A stretch of DNA of 64,000 nt from Enterococcus avium ATCC 14025. Its GTDB lineage: Bacteria; Bacillota; Bacilli; Lactobacillales; Enterococcaceae. Where the stretch lies: NCBI RefSeq assembly GCF_000406965.1, contig NZ_KE136365.1, forward strand, positions 1 through 64,000, read 5' to 3'. Of the stretch, positions 17,065 to 26,058 are shown piece after piece. Within the stretch, counting starts at the first letter, position 1; each line of letters opens with the position of its first letter. The position numbers and the translations under genes are program-made. The notes beneath the pieces were generated by a model. The model did no database searches and was not told the origin of the DNA. It saw only the letters and a program-made list of their open reading frames with translations.

Positions 17065-20000
17065 TTCCGTATCCCCCTCCGCCCGTCAGCTCTCTCTTGA
17101 CGTTTTTGTAAAGCTAGTGCGATTTTATCTATATCAGCTTCTTCTCTGACAACAAACATAGCACCATCATTCATTCCACGGTAATCATATATTACTGATT
17201 CATTACCATCGTAATCATTTGTATTTGCATTCCGTTTGGCAGCCTCTTTCGCATATTTCATCGAAGCGTCATGAGGAATTACTTGTGATCCTGATGGAAG
17301 AACAACCATTTCTCCTCGGCCACCTTCATTCATTAGAGCGAAACCGCCTTGGAAGGATGTTGAACCAGATTGCAGATAAGGAATTGATCCGATGGAAACT
17401 CCTGGTATTTTGTTGATCACATCTATGGCGCCGTTAATACCGCCAATTACATCGTTCACAAATCCTTTTACGGAAGAGACTAACTCGCTAACTGCTGAAG
17501 CAACGCCATCAAATACTCCGCTGACAAACGAGGTTAACCCGCTCCAAGCATTCTGGATACCGTCGAAAATATTGGTGACCGTTTGGCCAACACCATTCAT
17601 AACTTCACCGACAACCGCTGCCACATTATTGAAGGCCTCTGAGACAACTCCTCCGATCCCTCCAACGACTCCACCGATAGCATTGAATATGCTCGAAGTT
17701 ACATTCATAACAGTATTCCAAGCAGCTGTGATCAAGGAAATTACCGAACTAAATACTCCAGCAACAAATGAAACGATTGGTGATATTGCCGCCATTACAG
17801 ATCCCATAATTCCGGCAATAAATGAAACGATCGGTCCTACGATCCCCATGATCGTAGCAATTGCATTTCCAATGAACGAAACGATTGTTCCTATTGTCGA
17901 AATTACCACTGTCACAACGTTAACGACTACTCCGATAATGCTGGTAATGATTGGAAGCATTGCCTGAACAGCCGTGATAATTGCTTGGATGATAGACACA
18001 ATCACTGGTGCAACAGAAGTAATGATGTTCGTTAAAGCCGCCACTATATTTACTATCACTGGTGCTAATTGAGTTGCCAGAGAAGCTATCAATGGGGCTA
18101 TTGCAGCAACCAGCTGCATAACGACTTGTATTATTTGTTGAAATACCGGTAATAGTTGTGAAATCAAATTAGTAATTACCGGCACGACCGTACTAACTAT
18201 TTGAGTGATTGCCGTTTTAATTGCCGTGATTGCTGGAACAAAAGCGTCTGCCACCGATTGAATTGTTTTAGTTACAGTTTCTCTGAAAGAACTGCTTGTC
18301 GCCATCAGTTGAACAAATGTAGCAACCAATCCGGTTAATACGGCGACCACAATCCCAACAGGCGAAAATAATCCGCCTACAGCCGTTGCTACCCCTCTAA
18401 GAATTCCGGATACTGGCAAAGCGCCTGTTGACAGTCTTGCAAAAACACCAACCAACTTACCAACGATTCCTGATGCAGTACCTACTACAGAAGTTAGAAC
18501 CGGCATTACACCAGTGAATGCTGAGACAAGCACTTTTCCAACTGTCAGTAATGGTCCACTTAGCTTTGTTGCTATTCCAGCAAATAAGGCTATAAATACT
18601 CCGACTTGCGGTTGAATTTTACTGATTACAGGTCCGAGTAAATCTCCTAAATAATTAAAAATACCTTTGATCGATTCGAACCCCGATTGAAGCATTGGCT
18701 TAGCTTTCTCAAAAACAGCTCCTAGTTTATCTCCAACAAGGCTGGCGAATGACTGAAGCTTTGGAACGACTTCCGAAATAAAACTAGATACAGTCGCTTT
18801 AACGCTTTGAAAAACCTGCAGGACTTTCTCTCTAAATGCCTCGTTCTTGATCATTGCTGCGACAAAGGCAGCTCCTAAAGCGACAACAGCACCTATTACT
18901 AATCCAATTGGGCTGATTAAAAAACCAAATGCTGAGACAAGTCCACCAAGACCCATAATCATAGTTCCAACAATAACTAATACCGGGCCTAGTACCGCTA
19001 AAAGAGCGGCCCCTTGAGCTATTGTTGATTTCATGCTGTCAGGCATCTGATTAAATTTGTCGGCAACATCTCCAACCTTTTTGGCAAGCTCTGACAAGGC
19101 TGGCGTCTGAGTTCCCATGATCGACATCACTAAAGCATCGATTGATCCCATCATTGTTTCGGCAGCAGCGGATAATGTTTTTTGCATTTCAGCAGCTGTT
19201 TTTGACGCATCGCTATTCTTTTCGATTGATGCGTTCATTTTGTCGTAGCCGTCAACACCTTCAGCTAGAAGCATTGCCATACCTGATGCCGCCTCAGTAC
19301 CGAAGATCGTAGCTAATGCAGCCGTTTTTTGAGCAGGGGTGTAAGATTCCATAGACTGGCCTAACTCGCCAATAATTGTTCGTAAGTCTTTAAATTTGCC
19401 TGCTCCATCTACGGCAGAAAAGCCGAGGCCTTCCATCGCTTCAGCCGAAGCTTTTGTAGGTTTTACTAAACGCTGTAGACCCATCCGCATTGTTGTACCT
19501 ACTTGAGAAGCTTCAAGACCTTTGTTCATCATAATCCCTGATACCGTCGCAAGGTCTTCCATGCTAATACCTAGATTGTGTGCTGCGGGCGCTGCATATT
19601 TAAACACGTTACCCATATCAGCAACACCAGCTGCAGAAGCATTGGCAGTCCCTGTTAATAGATCAGCGACCTTGCTGGCGTCTTTTGCTTCCAAACCGAA
19701 ACCATTCAAGGCTGATGAAACCGTATCAGATACAACAGCCAAGTCTTCTCCCGAAGCCGCTGCAGCTGACAAAACACCGGGCATCATGTCTATAATCTGA
19801 TTACTGTCATAACCTTTTGCGGCCATTTCTTGCATTGCGTCAGCAACTTCCTGAGCATTTACAGGAAAATCAGCCGCTAACTGCAAAGCAGATTGTTTCA
19901 TTTTATCGAGATTCTCACGTGATCCGTCAGCAATTAAAGCAGCTTTATTCATTGATTGTTCAAAGTCTGCAGTAGATTTAACTGCCTTAGCAAATGGCAT

Positions 20001-20183
20001 GGTGATTGCGGCAGTCATACCAGCTCCTAATGCCGCCGTTTTGGCACCAAAGCCTGAAATTGATGATCCAGCACTAGAAACCTTACTGGAAAGAGTATCT
20101 AGTTTGGATTTCGCTCCATCAATCATTTTGTTAAAACTAGAAGCATCCCCTGTTACACGAGCACTTAATGTATAATCTGCCAC
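17061..20183 (-). CDS. tail tape measure protein
   Basis: The 1040-residue protein has the TP901-1-type core at about 75-330 (ADFEQSMNKAALIADG ... AADFPVNAQEVADAMQEMA). Long hydrophobic, valine/isoleucine-rich helical repeats follow (about 650-880), and a C-terminal region has G-rich SFQGGFALMNEGGRGEMVVLPSG. Its length sets tail length; at roughly 1.5 angstrom per residue this implies a tail of about 150 nm. It directly follows the G/GT chaperone genes. Confidence 0.93.
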   Translation of the reverse strand: MADYTLSARVTGDASSFNKMIDGAKSKLDTLSSKVSSAGSSISGFGAKTAALGAGMTAAITMPFAKAVKSTADFEQSMNKAALIADGSRENLDKMKQSALQLAADFPVNAQEVADAMQEMAAKGYDSNQIIDMMPGVLSAAAASGEDLAVVSDTVSSALNGFGLEAKDASKVADLLTGTANASAAGVADMGNVFKYAAPAAHNLGISMEDLATVSGIMMNKGLEASQVGTTMRMGLQRLVKPTKASAEAMEGLGFSAVDGAGKFKDLRTIIGELGQSMESYTPAQKTAALATIFGTEAASGMAMLLAEGVDGYDKMNASIEKNSDASKTAAEMQKTLSAAAETMMGSIDALVMSIMGTQTPALSELAKKVGDVADKFNQMPDSMKSTIAQGAALLAVLGPVLVIVGTMIMGLGGLVSAFGFLISPIGLVIGAVVALGAAFVAAMIKNEAFREKVLQVFQSVKATVSSFISEVVPKLQSFASLVGDKLGAVFEKAKPMLQSGFESIKGIFNYLGDLLGPVISKIQPQVGVFIALFAGIATKLSGPLLTVGKVLVSAFTGVMPVLTSVVGTASGIVGKLVGVFARLSTGALPVSGILRGVATAVGGLFSPVGIVVAVLTGLVATFVQLMATSSSFRETVTKTIQSVADAFVPAITAIKTAITQIVSTVVPVITNLISQLLPVFQQIIQVVMQLVAAIAPLIASLATQLAPVIVNIVAALTNIITSVAPVIVSIIQAIITAVQAMLPIITSIIGVVVNVVTVVISTIGTIVSFIGNAIATIMGIVGPIVSFIAGIMGSVMAAISPIVSFVAGVFSSVISLITAAWNTVMNVTSSIFNAIGGVVGGIGGVVSEAFNNVAAVVGEVMNGVGQTVTNIFDGIQNAWSGLTSFVSGVFDGVASAVSELVSSVKGFVNDVIGGINGAIDVINKIPGVSIGSIPYLQSGSTSFQGGFALMNEGGRGEMVVLPSGSQVIPHDASMKYAKEAAKRNANTNDYDGNESVIYDYRGMNDGAMFVVREEADIDKIALALQKRQERADGRRGIRK

Positions 20184-20629
20184 CTAACCACCTCCACTTT
20201 TGGGAGTTTTGATCCCATTAGCTTGATATATTTTGTCAACCCAAGACTTACCATCCCGTTCTTCAACTTCAAGAACAATAGACATGGCTTCTTGGTTAAA
20301 TTCTTTGTCAGCTCTCGCTGGCCGTTTCTTAAAGAGTTCTTGAAACCGTGAACCTTTTTTACGAAGTGCGTTCGTCACAGCGTTAAATACTGCATCACGA
20401 ATGTATGTAGTATCATTAATCGATTTCTTTTCGTGCTCTTTCCGAATAAATAGCTTTTCGGCTTCAGTCAGTTCTTGATATTCAGATTTCGAATAACCAA
20501 AATTGACAACAAAAAAAGCCAAGTCCATTTCATCTGAGAAAGGCTTGGCTAATTCAATTTTTCTTTTTTCTTCAGGAGTTGGATCACCGCCATTACCCCA
20601 ATATTCGTAACTAATGAGGTCTAGCGGAA
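20184..20629 (-). CDS. tail assembly chaperone T part (gpGT by -1 frameshift)
   Basis: This frame is open from the slippery site at 20630-20636 to 20184. It has no good start of its own except an internal ATG at 20528. Reading after a -1 slip gives FIPLDLISYEYWGNGG and joins smoothly into the DLAFFVVNFGYSKSEY part. It is thus the T extension fused to G, as in lambda gpGT and many Gram-positive siphoviruses. The fusion recruits tail tube subunits to the tape measure during assembly. Confidence 0.85.
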
Positions 20630-20974
20630 TAAAAAACCTGCATCTTTTTGCAGTTTCTCAATGATAAAATTGTTTACAGTCAAAGCTCCATTTTCTTGAA
20701 TAAAGGGTTCGAACATTTCTGCTGCTTTCTTTTGCTTAACAGCTTTCAAGTCTTTTGATTGAACTAATCCGAAAGAGAATAATGCTTCCATCATTTGTAA
20801 CGACAAAACACCGTTATTCTGAACAACTTCTGCACTGATACTTTTTTTAGTGACTAACTCAATCGTTTTAATTTTTTGAGTGTTGTAACGTAATTCATAA
20901 ATTACGCCATCAACTTCAAATTGCCCCTCTTCTAATTCTTGTTCTTCTAATAAACTGGCTGTTTCTTCATTCAT
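20621..20974 (-). CDS. tail assembly chaperone G
   Basis: The product of 117 residues is a small acidic helical protein located between the major tail protein and tape measure, the fixed place for tail chaperones. It ends KDAGFLFR just after the frameshift heptamer. A minority of ribosomes make the longer GT form. Both forms are assembly factors not found in the virion. Confidence 0.85.
   Translation of the reverse strand: MNEETASLLEEQELEEGQFEVDGVIYELRYNTQKIKTIELVTKKSISAEVVQNNGVLSLQMMEALFSFGLVQSKDLKAVKQKKAAEMFEPFIQENGALTVNNFIIEKLQKDAGFLFR
20630..20636 (-). promoter_or_regulatory. programmed -1 ribosomal frameshift site (T TTT TTA)
   Basis: On the minus strand the G gene reads GGT TTT TTA TTC CGC TAG. 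The heptamer T TTT TTA is a textbook -1 slippery site, three codons before the stop, and the -1 frame continues in the T ORF. Confidence 0.85.
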
Positions 20975-20987
20975 TTATGATTTCCTC

Positions 20988-21725
20988 CTAAGATGCTGTG
21001 ATAGTTACTAAACAAGTTGCCACTTCTTTTGAGGTCGAGGTAGCAGTTATAATCGCATTTCCCACTTTTTTACCTGTCACCCTACCTGTATTGTCAACAG
21101 TGGCTACCGTTACATCAGATGTCTTCCATGAAACAGTATCGGTTGACGGTTGTACCGTCGCGATTAATGACTCATTAGCATCAACAACGATTGAAGCAGT
21201 AGTCTTATTTAGTTTGATCGATGCTGTTCCTTCCGGCATTTGATTAGCTTCTGAATCCGACAAATCAACTAAAGCTCCCATACCATCTAATTTAATTGAA
21301 TATGTCATTGCGTCATCATATGGAGCTTCTAAAGAATAGTCCGTTACGATCGCTAGACCACCGAACATCCCTGTTTTTGATTGCATGTCTAAAACTTTAA
21401 TGCAGACCGGATCATCGCCATCAAAGTATTGACCTAAGACTTTATGAGACTCGTCATCTCGAACATACAATCCATCATTATCAATCGACCATTCTTTCAT
21501 ACCGCCAATTTTAGATTTCCATCCACCTTTAGTATCTTTAGATGTAATCTCGATCGAGTCTTTTGAACGGTTAATAGTCAGTCCTTGTTGTCCGGCAATT
21601 GCCAGTAACTTATCACCAGTCATATTAAAAATAGCTAGTAAGATGTTCTTACCAGCTACTGCTTTTGTTGCTGATTGTGAGAAATCACAATACAATTGAT
21701 TTTCGAATCCTGTTACTTCTGGCAT
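20988..21725 (-). CDS. major tail tube protein with C-terminal Ig-like (Big_2) domain
   Basis: The 245-residue protein has a tail-tube domain (about 1-155) followed by a BIG2-type Ig domain (about 165-245) with the signature WKTSDVTVATVDNTGRVTG. Such Ig decorations project from the tube and may touch cell-surface sugars. Genes on both sides (tail terminator-like and chaperones) fix the assignment. The start at 21725 follows AGGAGGGCGTAAAT. Confidence 0.9.
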   Translation of the reverse strand: MPEVTGFENQLYCDFSQSATKAVAGKNILLAIFNMTGDKLLAIAGQQGLTINRSKDSIEITSKDTKGGWKSKIGGMKEWSIDNDGLYVRDDESHKVLGQYFDGDDPVCIKVLDMQSKTGMFGGLAIVTDYSLEAPYDDAMTYSIKLDGMGALVDLSDSEANQMPEGTASIKLNKTTASIVVDANESLIATVQPSTDTVSWKTSDVTVATVDNTGRVTGKKVGNAIITATSTSKEVATCLVTITAS

Positions 21726-21737
21726 ATTTACGCCCTC

Positions 21738-22151
21738 CTAAATTTTATATTTGAATCCATATGTAATGGTCAATGAATAACCCATTACTACATGTTTTGT
21801 TTTGTCTTCGTCATCGAGGATTCGTTGAGCTCCTTCTGGCTTTTGTAACAAAAGATCATAGCCTTCTGGTAGTTGAACCTCCTCTGTCATTGCAGATCTT
21901 ATTTTGTCGACCACATCAAAAATGGGCTGAGAGGATTGTTTTCCATCAGCCCATCCATGAATATAAATTTGAAATTTATCCTTCCACATCGTTTTCGATG
22001 GAACAGGATCTAGTCCGACAATCTCAGCGTGTATAAATGGCCGATTTTGATTCTTTTCGAAATGATCAAAGACCGGTATATCATCGATATTCTTTTCCAA
22101 AAGATCAATGACTCCCGCTAGAACGTCGACGAATGATAATTGTTGAATCAC
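21738..22151 (-). CDS. tail terminator / tail completion-like protein
   Basis: The 137-residue protein has the mixed alpha-beta pattern and position of siphovirus tail terminators: it is immediately upstream of the major tail protein and follows the HK97 gp10-like gene. I assign the function mainly from gene order. Confidence 0.7.
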   Translation of the reverse strand: MIQQLSFVDVLAGVIDLLEKNIDDIPVFDHFEKNQNRPFIHAEIVGLDPVPSKTMWKDKFQIYIHGWADGKQSSQPIFDVVDKIRSAMTEEVQLPEGYDLLLQKPEGAQRILDDEDKTKHVVMGYSLTITYGFKYKI

Positions 22152-22155
22152 GCTA

Positions 22156-22536
22156 TCACTTCCTTAATTCGTTAATCATGTCAGCTTTGTACGTTTCTTT
22201 TTGGGTATCAACGTTTTTCTTCAAGAAGTATTGTCCTGGTACAAAACTGCCACCACCTCGTGTCATATGACCAAACTCAACATGTGGTCCATAGTCTTTA
22301 CTGTATCCTGTTTCATCTCCAGTATAAGACATGGAAATTCGCAATTCCCCTTGATCATAAGGTGTTCCACCGGATGCCGGAACAGCTCCATTTTGATAAT
22401 ACTGATCTTGGCCACGAGTGTAGATATCTCTTAACTGTTTTCTTTGAACTCCTACAAAATCAGCATTGCCCTTCCTGATCATCTCAGCTTCCAATGCTTC
22501 AATACCGTAAAAGCGAATCATAAATTCAGAAGCCAT
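22156..22536 (-). CDS. HK97 gp10-like head-tail protein
   Basis: The product of 126 residues contains an SGGTPYDQGELRISM stretch and VEFGHMTRGGG, which are typical of the HK97 gp10 family (compare GTPVDTG-LR and EFG). The family acts in head-tail joining or tail completion. Confidence 0.82.
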   Translation of the reverse strand: MASEFMIRFYGIEALEAEMIRKGNADFVGVQRKQLRDIYTRGQDQYYQNGAVPASGGTPYDQGELRISMSYTGDETGYSKDYGPHVEFGHMTRGGGSFVPGQYFLKKNVDTQKETYKADMINELRK

Positions 22537-22540
22537 TTAA

Positions 22541-22852
22541 TCACTTCCCGTATGATTTTAAATAAACGATTCTCCAACGATCATCGTCTTCACCTTTGAT
22601 TTCCTCGATTGAATATTGATCACCATTCAACTCAAGACATACGGCTTGTTCCAATCTACTACGACACAGTGTAGTTACTGCCTTTTGGAGCTGTTTGGAA
22701 ACGATACGATTGTCTAGTGAAATTTCAGTTGCCGTCCAGATGGATTTACGACCCTCACCTACAAAAAAAGAACTTAGCTCATAGATTGGATTATGAAGTT
22801 TATCCTGTCCGATTTTTTTATTTTCAAATAATTCGATCGGGTAAAGATTCAC
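22541..22852 (-). CDS. head-tail joining / stopper-like protein
   Basis: The 103-residue protein has a beta-rich pattern (ELNGDQYSIEEIKGEDD-RWRIVYLKSYGK) that fits the small SPP1 gp16-like head closure proteins. It overlaps the connector gene by 4 bases and precedes gp10. The assignment is largely by position. Confidence 0.68.
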   Translation of the reverse strand: MNLYPIELFENKKIGQDKLHNPIYELSSFFVGEGRKSIWTATEISLDNRIVSKQLQKAVTTLCRSRLEQAVCLELNGDQYSIEEIKGEDDDRWRIVYLKSYGK

Positions 22853-23217
22853 ATGAACACCAGCTTTCCATTTTGGCTGTCGTCTTCTTGATCTAATGTC
22901 TTTTTGTAATTGGAAAACTCCCTGTCATACTCGCTAAGCAGTCCATTCACGAAAGTGACACTCATAACATCCACGCCTTCGCTGGTTATGCCTTCATGAT
23001 ATTTACGTCGATACATAGCTAGAACCACATCAACAGCGATAGAATTAAAGGCCTCGGGAAATTCCGCAAGGCCTGCATACAATTTAATTCTATCTATTGC
23101 TGTTTCTGTATACTCAGATACTAGCTCAAGCTGTTCTTTCAATTTTGGTTCACGAATTCCTACTCGTTCAACAATCGTTTCTTTCGGTTCCTTAGTTTCG
23201 CTTCCCACATTGATCAC
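22849..23217 (-). CDS. head-tail connector (gp6/gp15-like adaptor)
   Basis: The product of 122 residues is mostly helical (KLKEQLELVSEYTETAIDRIKLYAG) like phage DNA-packaging adaptor proteins. It follows the major capsid gene by 2 bases. It probably forms the ring beneath the portal. Confidence 0.75.
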   Translation of the reverse strand: MINVGSETKEPKETIVERVGIREPKLKEQLELVSEYTETAIDRIKLYAGLAEFPEAFNSIAVDVVLAMYRRKYHEGITSEGVDVMSVTFVNGLLSEYDREFSNYKKTLDQEDDSQNGKLVFM

Positions 23218-23219
23218 TC

Positions 23220-24173
23220 CTAGCCTTCTCCGCCACCAGTTCCACCTGTTACTGGTTCTGTAATCGTAGTTTCGATAACGCCGTTTTGAATTTCAGCAAA
23301 CAGCTGAACACCTTCAACAGCGATCGTTTCTTTTGTTAAATTGTTCTTAACAGTGTCATGAGTAACTCCGATCAAACCAGTTTGATCAGTGGTTAATTCA
23401 AACTCTGCTGCAAAATCAGAACTTGAAACATCTGCGTTTGCCAAAACAATATTATTTACTGCAGTAGTGTAAATTTTACCCTGTGGGATATTGTCGAATA
23501 CTAAAACAGTTTGACTCAAGAATCCAGTTAGCAAGGTAAAACCATATGCTGTCGATGGTCCTGATTGAATGGGTGCTTGACCTAAATATTTTGCAACATC
23601 GGTCGCGTTAACCATTGAAATAATTGACACGTTCCCTTTAAAGAACTCCTTTGTCTTAGCCCATCCCATTGATAGTGCAGCTTGGAATCCTTCAACATCT
23701 TGTTTTGTTGGATTAGAAGCAAGGTAAGTAAAGAATTGACCTTTGATAGCTTCTTGGATTTCTTCCAAGATTTTTTCGTCAGTTTCGTTTATTGCAGCAT
23801 CACTACCAACACGGCGAATAGATTCTGCAGAAACTGCTTTACGATATTTGTGCAACGGAACTTGGTAAGCAGGACCTTTTACTTTCTTAACTTTAGAAAG
23901 TGGAATTAACTCGCCTTCACCAACCGCATTGTCAGCTGCCATTGTAGTTTCATATCTGTATGTTTGAATCTTCTCATCACCAGTCAAAGTCATGCGCCGT
24001 GTAACACCTAAAACTTGCAGCAATTCCTCAATTGAATATCCAAATAGATTTACAAAATCAATGGAGCGAACTTCTCCAAGATCATTAGCCACTGTTAAAC
24101 CATCTTCCGCAGCGAAAGTCTGCAGGTTCATTTCCATTAAACGTTCTTTATTTGTTTTGGACATGTTTTTCAT
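23220..24173 (-). CDS. major capsid protein
   Basis: The 317-residue protein follows the scaffold gene and precedes the connector. Its N-terminus (MNLQTFA-EDG) echoes that of the scaffold (MRLQFFAEDN), a common pattern in Lactobacillales phages. The body is beta-rich with RYETTMAADNAVGEGELIPLSKV, a typical HK97-fold strand and loop region. The end is glycine-rich. Start 24173 has AGGAGG upstream. Confidence 0.85.
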   Translation of the reverse strand: MKNMSKTNKERLMEMNLQTFAAEDGLTVANDLGEVRSIDFVNLFGYSIEELLQVLGVTRRMTLTGDEKIQTYRYETTMAADNAVGEGELIPLSKVKKVKGPAYQVPLHKYRKAVSAESIRRVGSDAAINETDEKILEEIQEAIKGQFFTYLASNPTKQDVEGFQAALSMGWAKTKEFFKGNVSIISMVNATDVAKYLGQAPIQSGPSTAYGFTLLTGFLSQTVLVFDNIPQGKIYTTAVNNIVLANADVSSSDFAAEFELTTDQTGLIGVTHDTVKNNLTKETIAVEGVQLFAEIQNGVIETTITEPVTGGTGGGEG

Positions 24174-24189
24174 GTATGATTCCTCCTAA

Positions 24190-24849
24190 TTATCTAAAAA
24201 GATGAATGTTTTCTTTAATTGCTTTTTGACGCTCTGCCGGATTTTTAATTTCCATGATTTCTTTTTTAGTTAATTGTTTCCCTGGCGTCAGATTTACTTG
24301 TGGAGATTTTCCAGTTAACGCTTGTTTCATTTTTATTTCAGCAGTTTTATCGACTAAAGAAATAAACTTTGTCACAGCTTCTTTCGTTCCCTCTGCAGTC
24401 TCTTTAACAACAAAGTCAAGTGTTTCTTCATCCGCAGCAATTGAAGCCTCAGAAAGCATTTTAGAGGCTTCTTTAGACATAGCCGCTAAATTGTCTTTTT
24501 TCTCAAGCTCACTAATTCGATCTAGCAATTTTTGCTTTTCATGCTCTGCCTTCTCGTTTTCATTCATGTTAGCGAGCCGTTCGGCTTCTTTCTGTTTAGC
24601 TTCTTGTTCTTTTTGCCATTTAGATTTTTTGCCTTTGATGATAGAGTCAACCTCAGTATTATCTTTAAAGCCGTATTTTTCCTTTAATGTCTGAATTTGA
24701 TCATCTGTAAGATTATCTAGATTTACTTCCGATTCTTCAATCGTTGTTCCTTCGCCGGTTCCTTCTGCGCTTTGTTGGCCACCCGCAGCACCGTTATCTT
24801 CGGCAAAAAATTGCAATCTCATAGACATTAAATTCATTTTGTTGTACAT
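24190..24849 (-). CDS. capsid scaffolding protein (DUF4355)
   Basis: The 219-residue protein is highly charged with a long coiled coil (about 65-150, K/E/Q-rich) and a TPGKQLTKKEIMEIKNPAERQKAIKENIHLF-type C-terminus, the DUF4355 scaffold pattern. The ATG at 24849 has AAGGAG 8 bases upstream and is preferred to the ATG at 24867. It is lost from mature capsids. The start overlaps the end of the preceding small gene. Confidence 0.85.
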   Translation of the reverse strand: MYNKMNLMSMRLQFFAEDNGAAGGQQSAEGTGEGTTIEESEVNLDNLTDDQIQTLKEKYGFKDNTEVDSIIKGKKSKWQKEQEAKQKEAERLANMNENEKAEHEKQKLLDRISELEKKDNLAAMSKEASKMLSEASIAADEETLDFVVKETAEGTKEAVTKFISLVDKTAEIKMKQALTGKSPQVNLTPGKQLTKKEIMEIKNPAERQKAIKENIHLFR

Positions 24850-25168
24850 GGTGGTTTCTCCTTCCATAGCTTTTAACGTGGATCAATGCTTGCACTTCCA
24901 TAGCTTTTAACGCCTTCCATGCCTGGGCAAAATAAAAAGTCCTATTTTTAGGACTAACTTCCATCATCCCGATTATCGGAAAACTACCTTCTTGACTAAA
25001 GAATGTTTCAACACTTCCGGATGGGTATTGGACAGTAACACATATTTGTTCAAAATCCTTGGCTTCTTCAAACACCCATGCTAAAAATTCTTCGTTAGTT
25101 TGACCACGCTCTTTTTTTCTTTTCGCTTGTTTGAAGTCCAAATGATTACCCCCGTTCATTATTTTCAA
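24794..25168 (-). CDS. small phage protein of unknown function
   Basis: The 124-residue protein lies between the minor head and scaffold genes. The first ~105 residues have normal coding character (FEEAKDFEQICVTVQYPSG). The last ~30 run through a tandem duplication and into the scaffold gene in another frame, so the C-terminus may be a frameshifted tail. Start is uncertain: 25168, or a TTG after GGGGG a few codons in. Confidence 0.6.
   Translation of the reverse strand: MKIMNGGNHLDFKQAKRKKERGQTNEEFLAWVFEEAKDFEQICVTVQYPSGSVETFFSQEGSFPIIGMMEVSPKNRTFYFAQAWKALKAMEVQALIHVKSYGRRNHHVQQNEFNVYEIAIFCRR
24861..24912. repeat. 34-bp tandem duplication at gene junction
   Basis: The 18-mer CTTCCATAGCTTTTAACG occurs at 24861-24878 and 24895-24912, offset by 34 bases. 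The duplication shifts frame (34 is not a multiple of 3) and separates the small gene from the scaffold frame. Confidence 0.8.
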
Positions 25169-26054
25169 TTGGAACTACAGTCGATCTGCAAAAGCTGTGC
25201 ATTGGCGGAGCATTCAGGCCAGGAGAATAGTCTTTGAACTCAAAGACCTCTTCATTTAAGGTTTGGCATATAGTGGATGTTCTATTATCCATTATTGCTG
25301 AAAAACGATACTTCTTAATACCCTCTCGCATAAAAGCATCCGCATTCGCTTGGTTCGTAAAGAAGGCCGACTCAGTCCAAACGAGACGCTTTGCATAGAA
25401 TTTCCCAACGTCCATTCTACGCAACAGACTTTTAACGAGATCGTCATAGTTGACTCCGGAAACAAGTCCATTTTTCAAATCGTTTGTGATCCAATTTCTT
25501 AAAGTGTCTTTGTTATCCCAAATACGATCTGAATAGTTCTTTTCATTGAACCATTTATTATCTAAAGCCTGTTTTAATAGCGAATTATTGATACTAAAAA
25601 AGCTAGACGTGTGCTCCAAATTCTTCATAGTGGACATGTAACCAAACTCATAGGATGAAGAAAGATATTCTTTCATCATAGAGTCCTCAATAGCTCCAAG
25701 TTCCGCTACTTTAATCCGAATCGACATTTCTAGTCCTTCAAGTCTATTCAGTTTATAAATGTTCTGTCTGACCGGCAGTAGTTTGGAATATTCAGGATGT
25801 TTACTTACAAAATCGTCAAAATTTTTAAATACTGACTCACGATCTGCTGCAGACATTTGTGACATTAGAGTTCGATATTCGAGAATGTCATCATTCCCAT
25901 AAGCCTGATAGTAATAAGCGATCTCTTTTTGAAGATCGCTTAAAAGAGAGTCGTATTCTTTTAAGAGTTTCTTGGTAAAAGCTGCATCTCTTTTATCAAG
26001 GCCAGAAAGAAGCAGTTCTTGACGCTTCAGCCAATATTGATCAGATCGAGCCAT
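25146..26054 (-). CDS. minor head protein (SPP1 gp7 / Mu F-like)
   Basis: The 302-residue protein carries the signature RFSAIMDNRTSTICQ and PPMHSFCRSTVVP near its C-terminus, typical of the SPP1 gp7/Mu gpF head morphogenesis family. The N-terminal ~200 residues are helical. These proteins bind the portal and a few copies enter the virion, aiding DNA exit. It directly follows the portal. Confidence 0.9.
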   Translation of the reverse strand: MARSDQYWLKRQELLLSGLDKRDAAFTKKLLKEYDSLLSDLQKEIAYYYQAYGNDDILEYRTLMSQMSAADRESVFKNFDDFVSKHPEYSKLLPVRQNIYKLNRLEGLEMSIRIKVAELGAIEDSMMKEYLSSSYEFGYMSTMKNLEHTSSFFSINNSLLKQALDNKWFNEKNYSDRIWDNKDTLRNWITNDLKNGLVSGVNYDDLVKSLLRRMDVGKFYAKRLVWTESAFFTNQANADAFMREGIKKYRFSAIMDNRTSTICQTLNEEVFEFKDYSPGLNAPPMHSFCRSTVVPIENNERG

Positions 26055-26058
26055 CTAA

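Noticed and set aside
17392-17967. 191-aa + strand ORF opposite the tape measure gene
   Set aside because: It is a mirror of the repetitive hydrophobic tape measure region and has no start signal.
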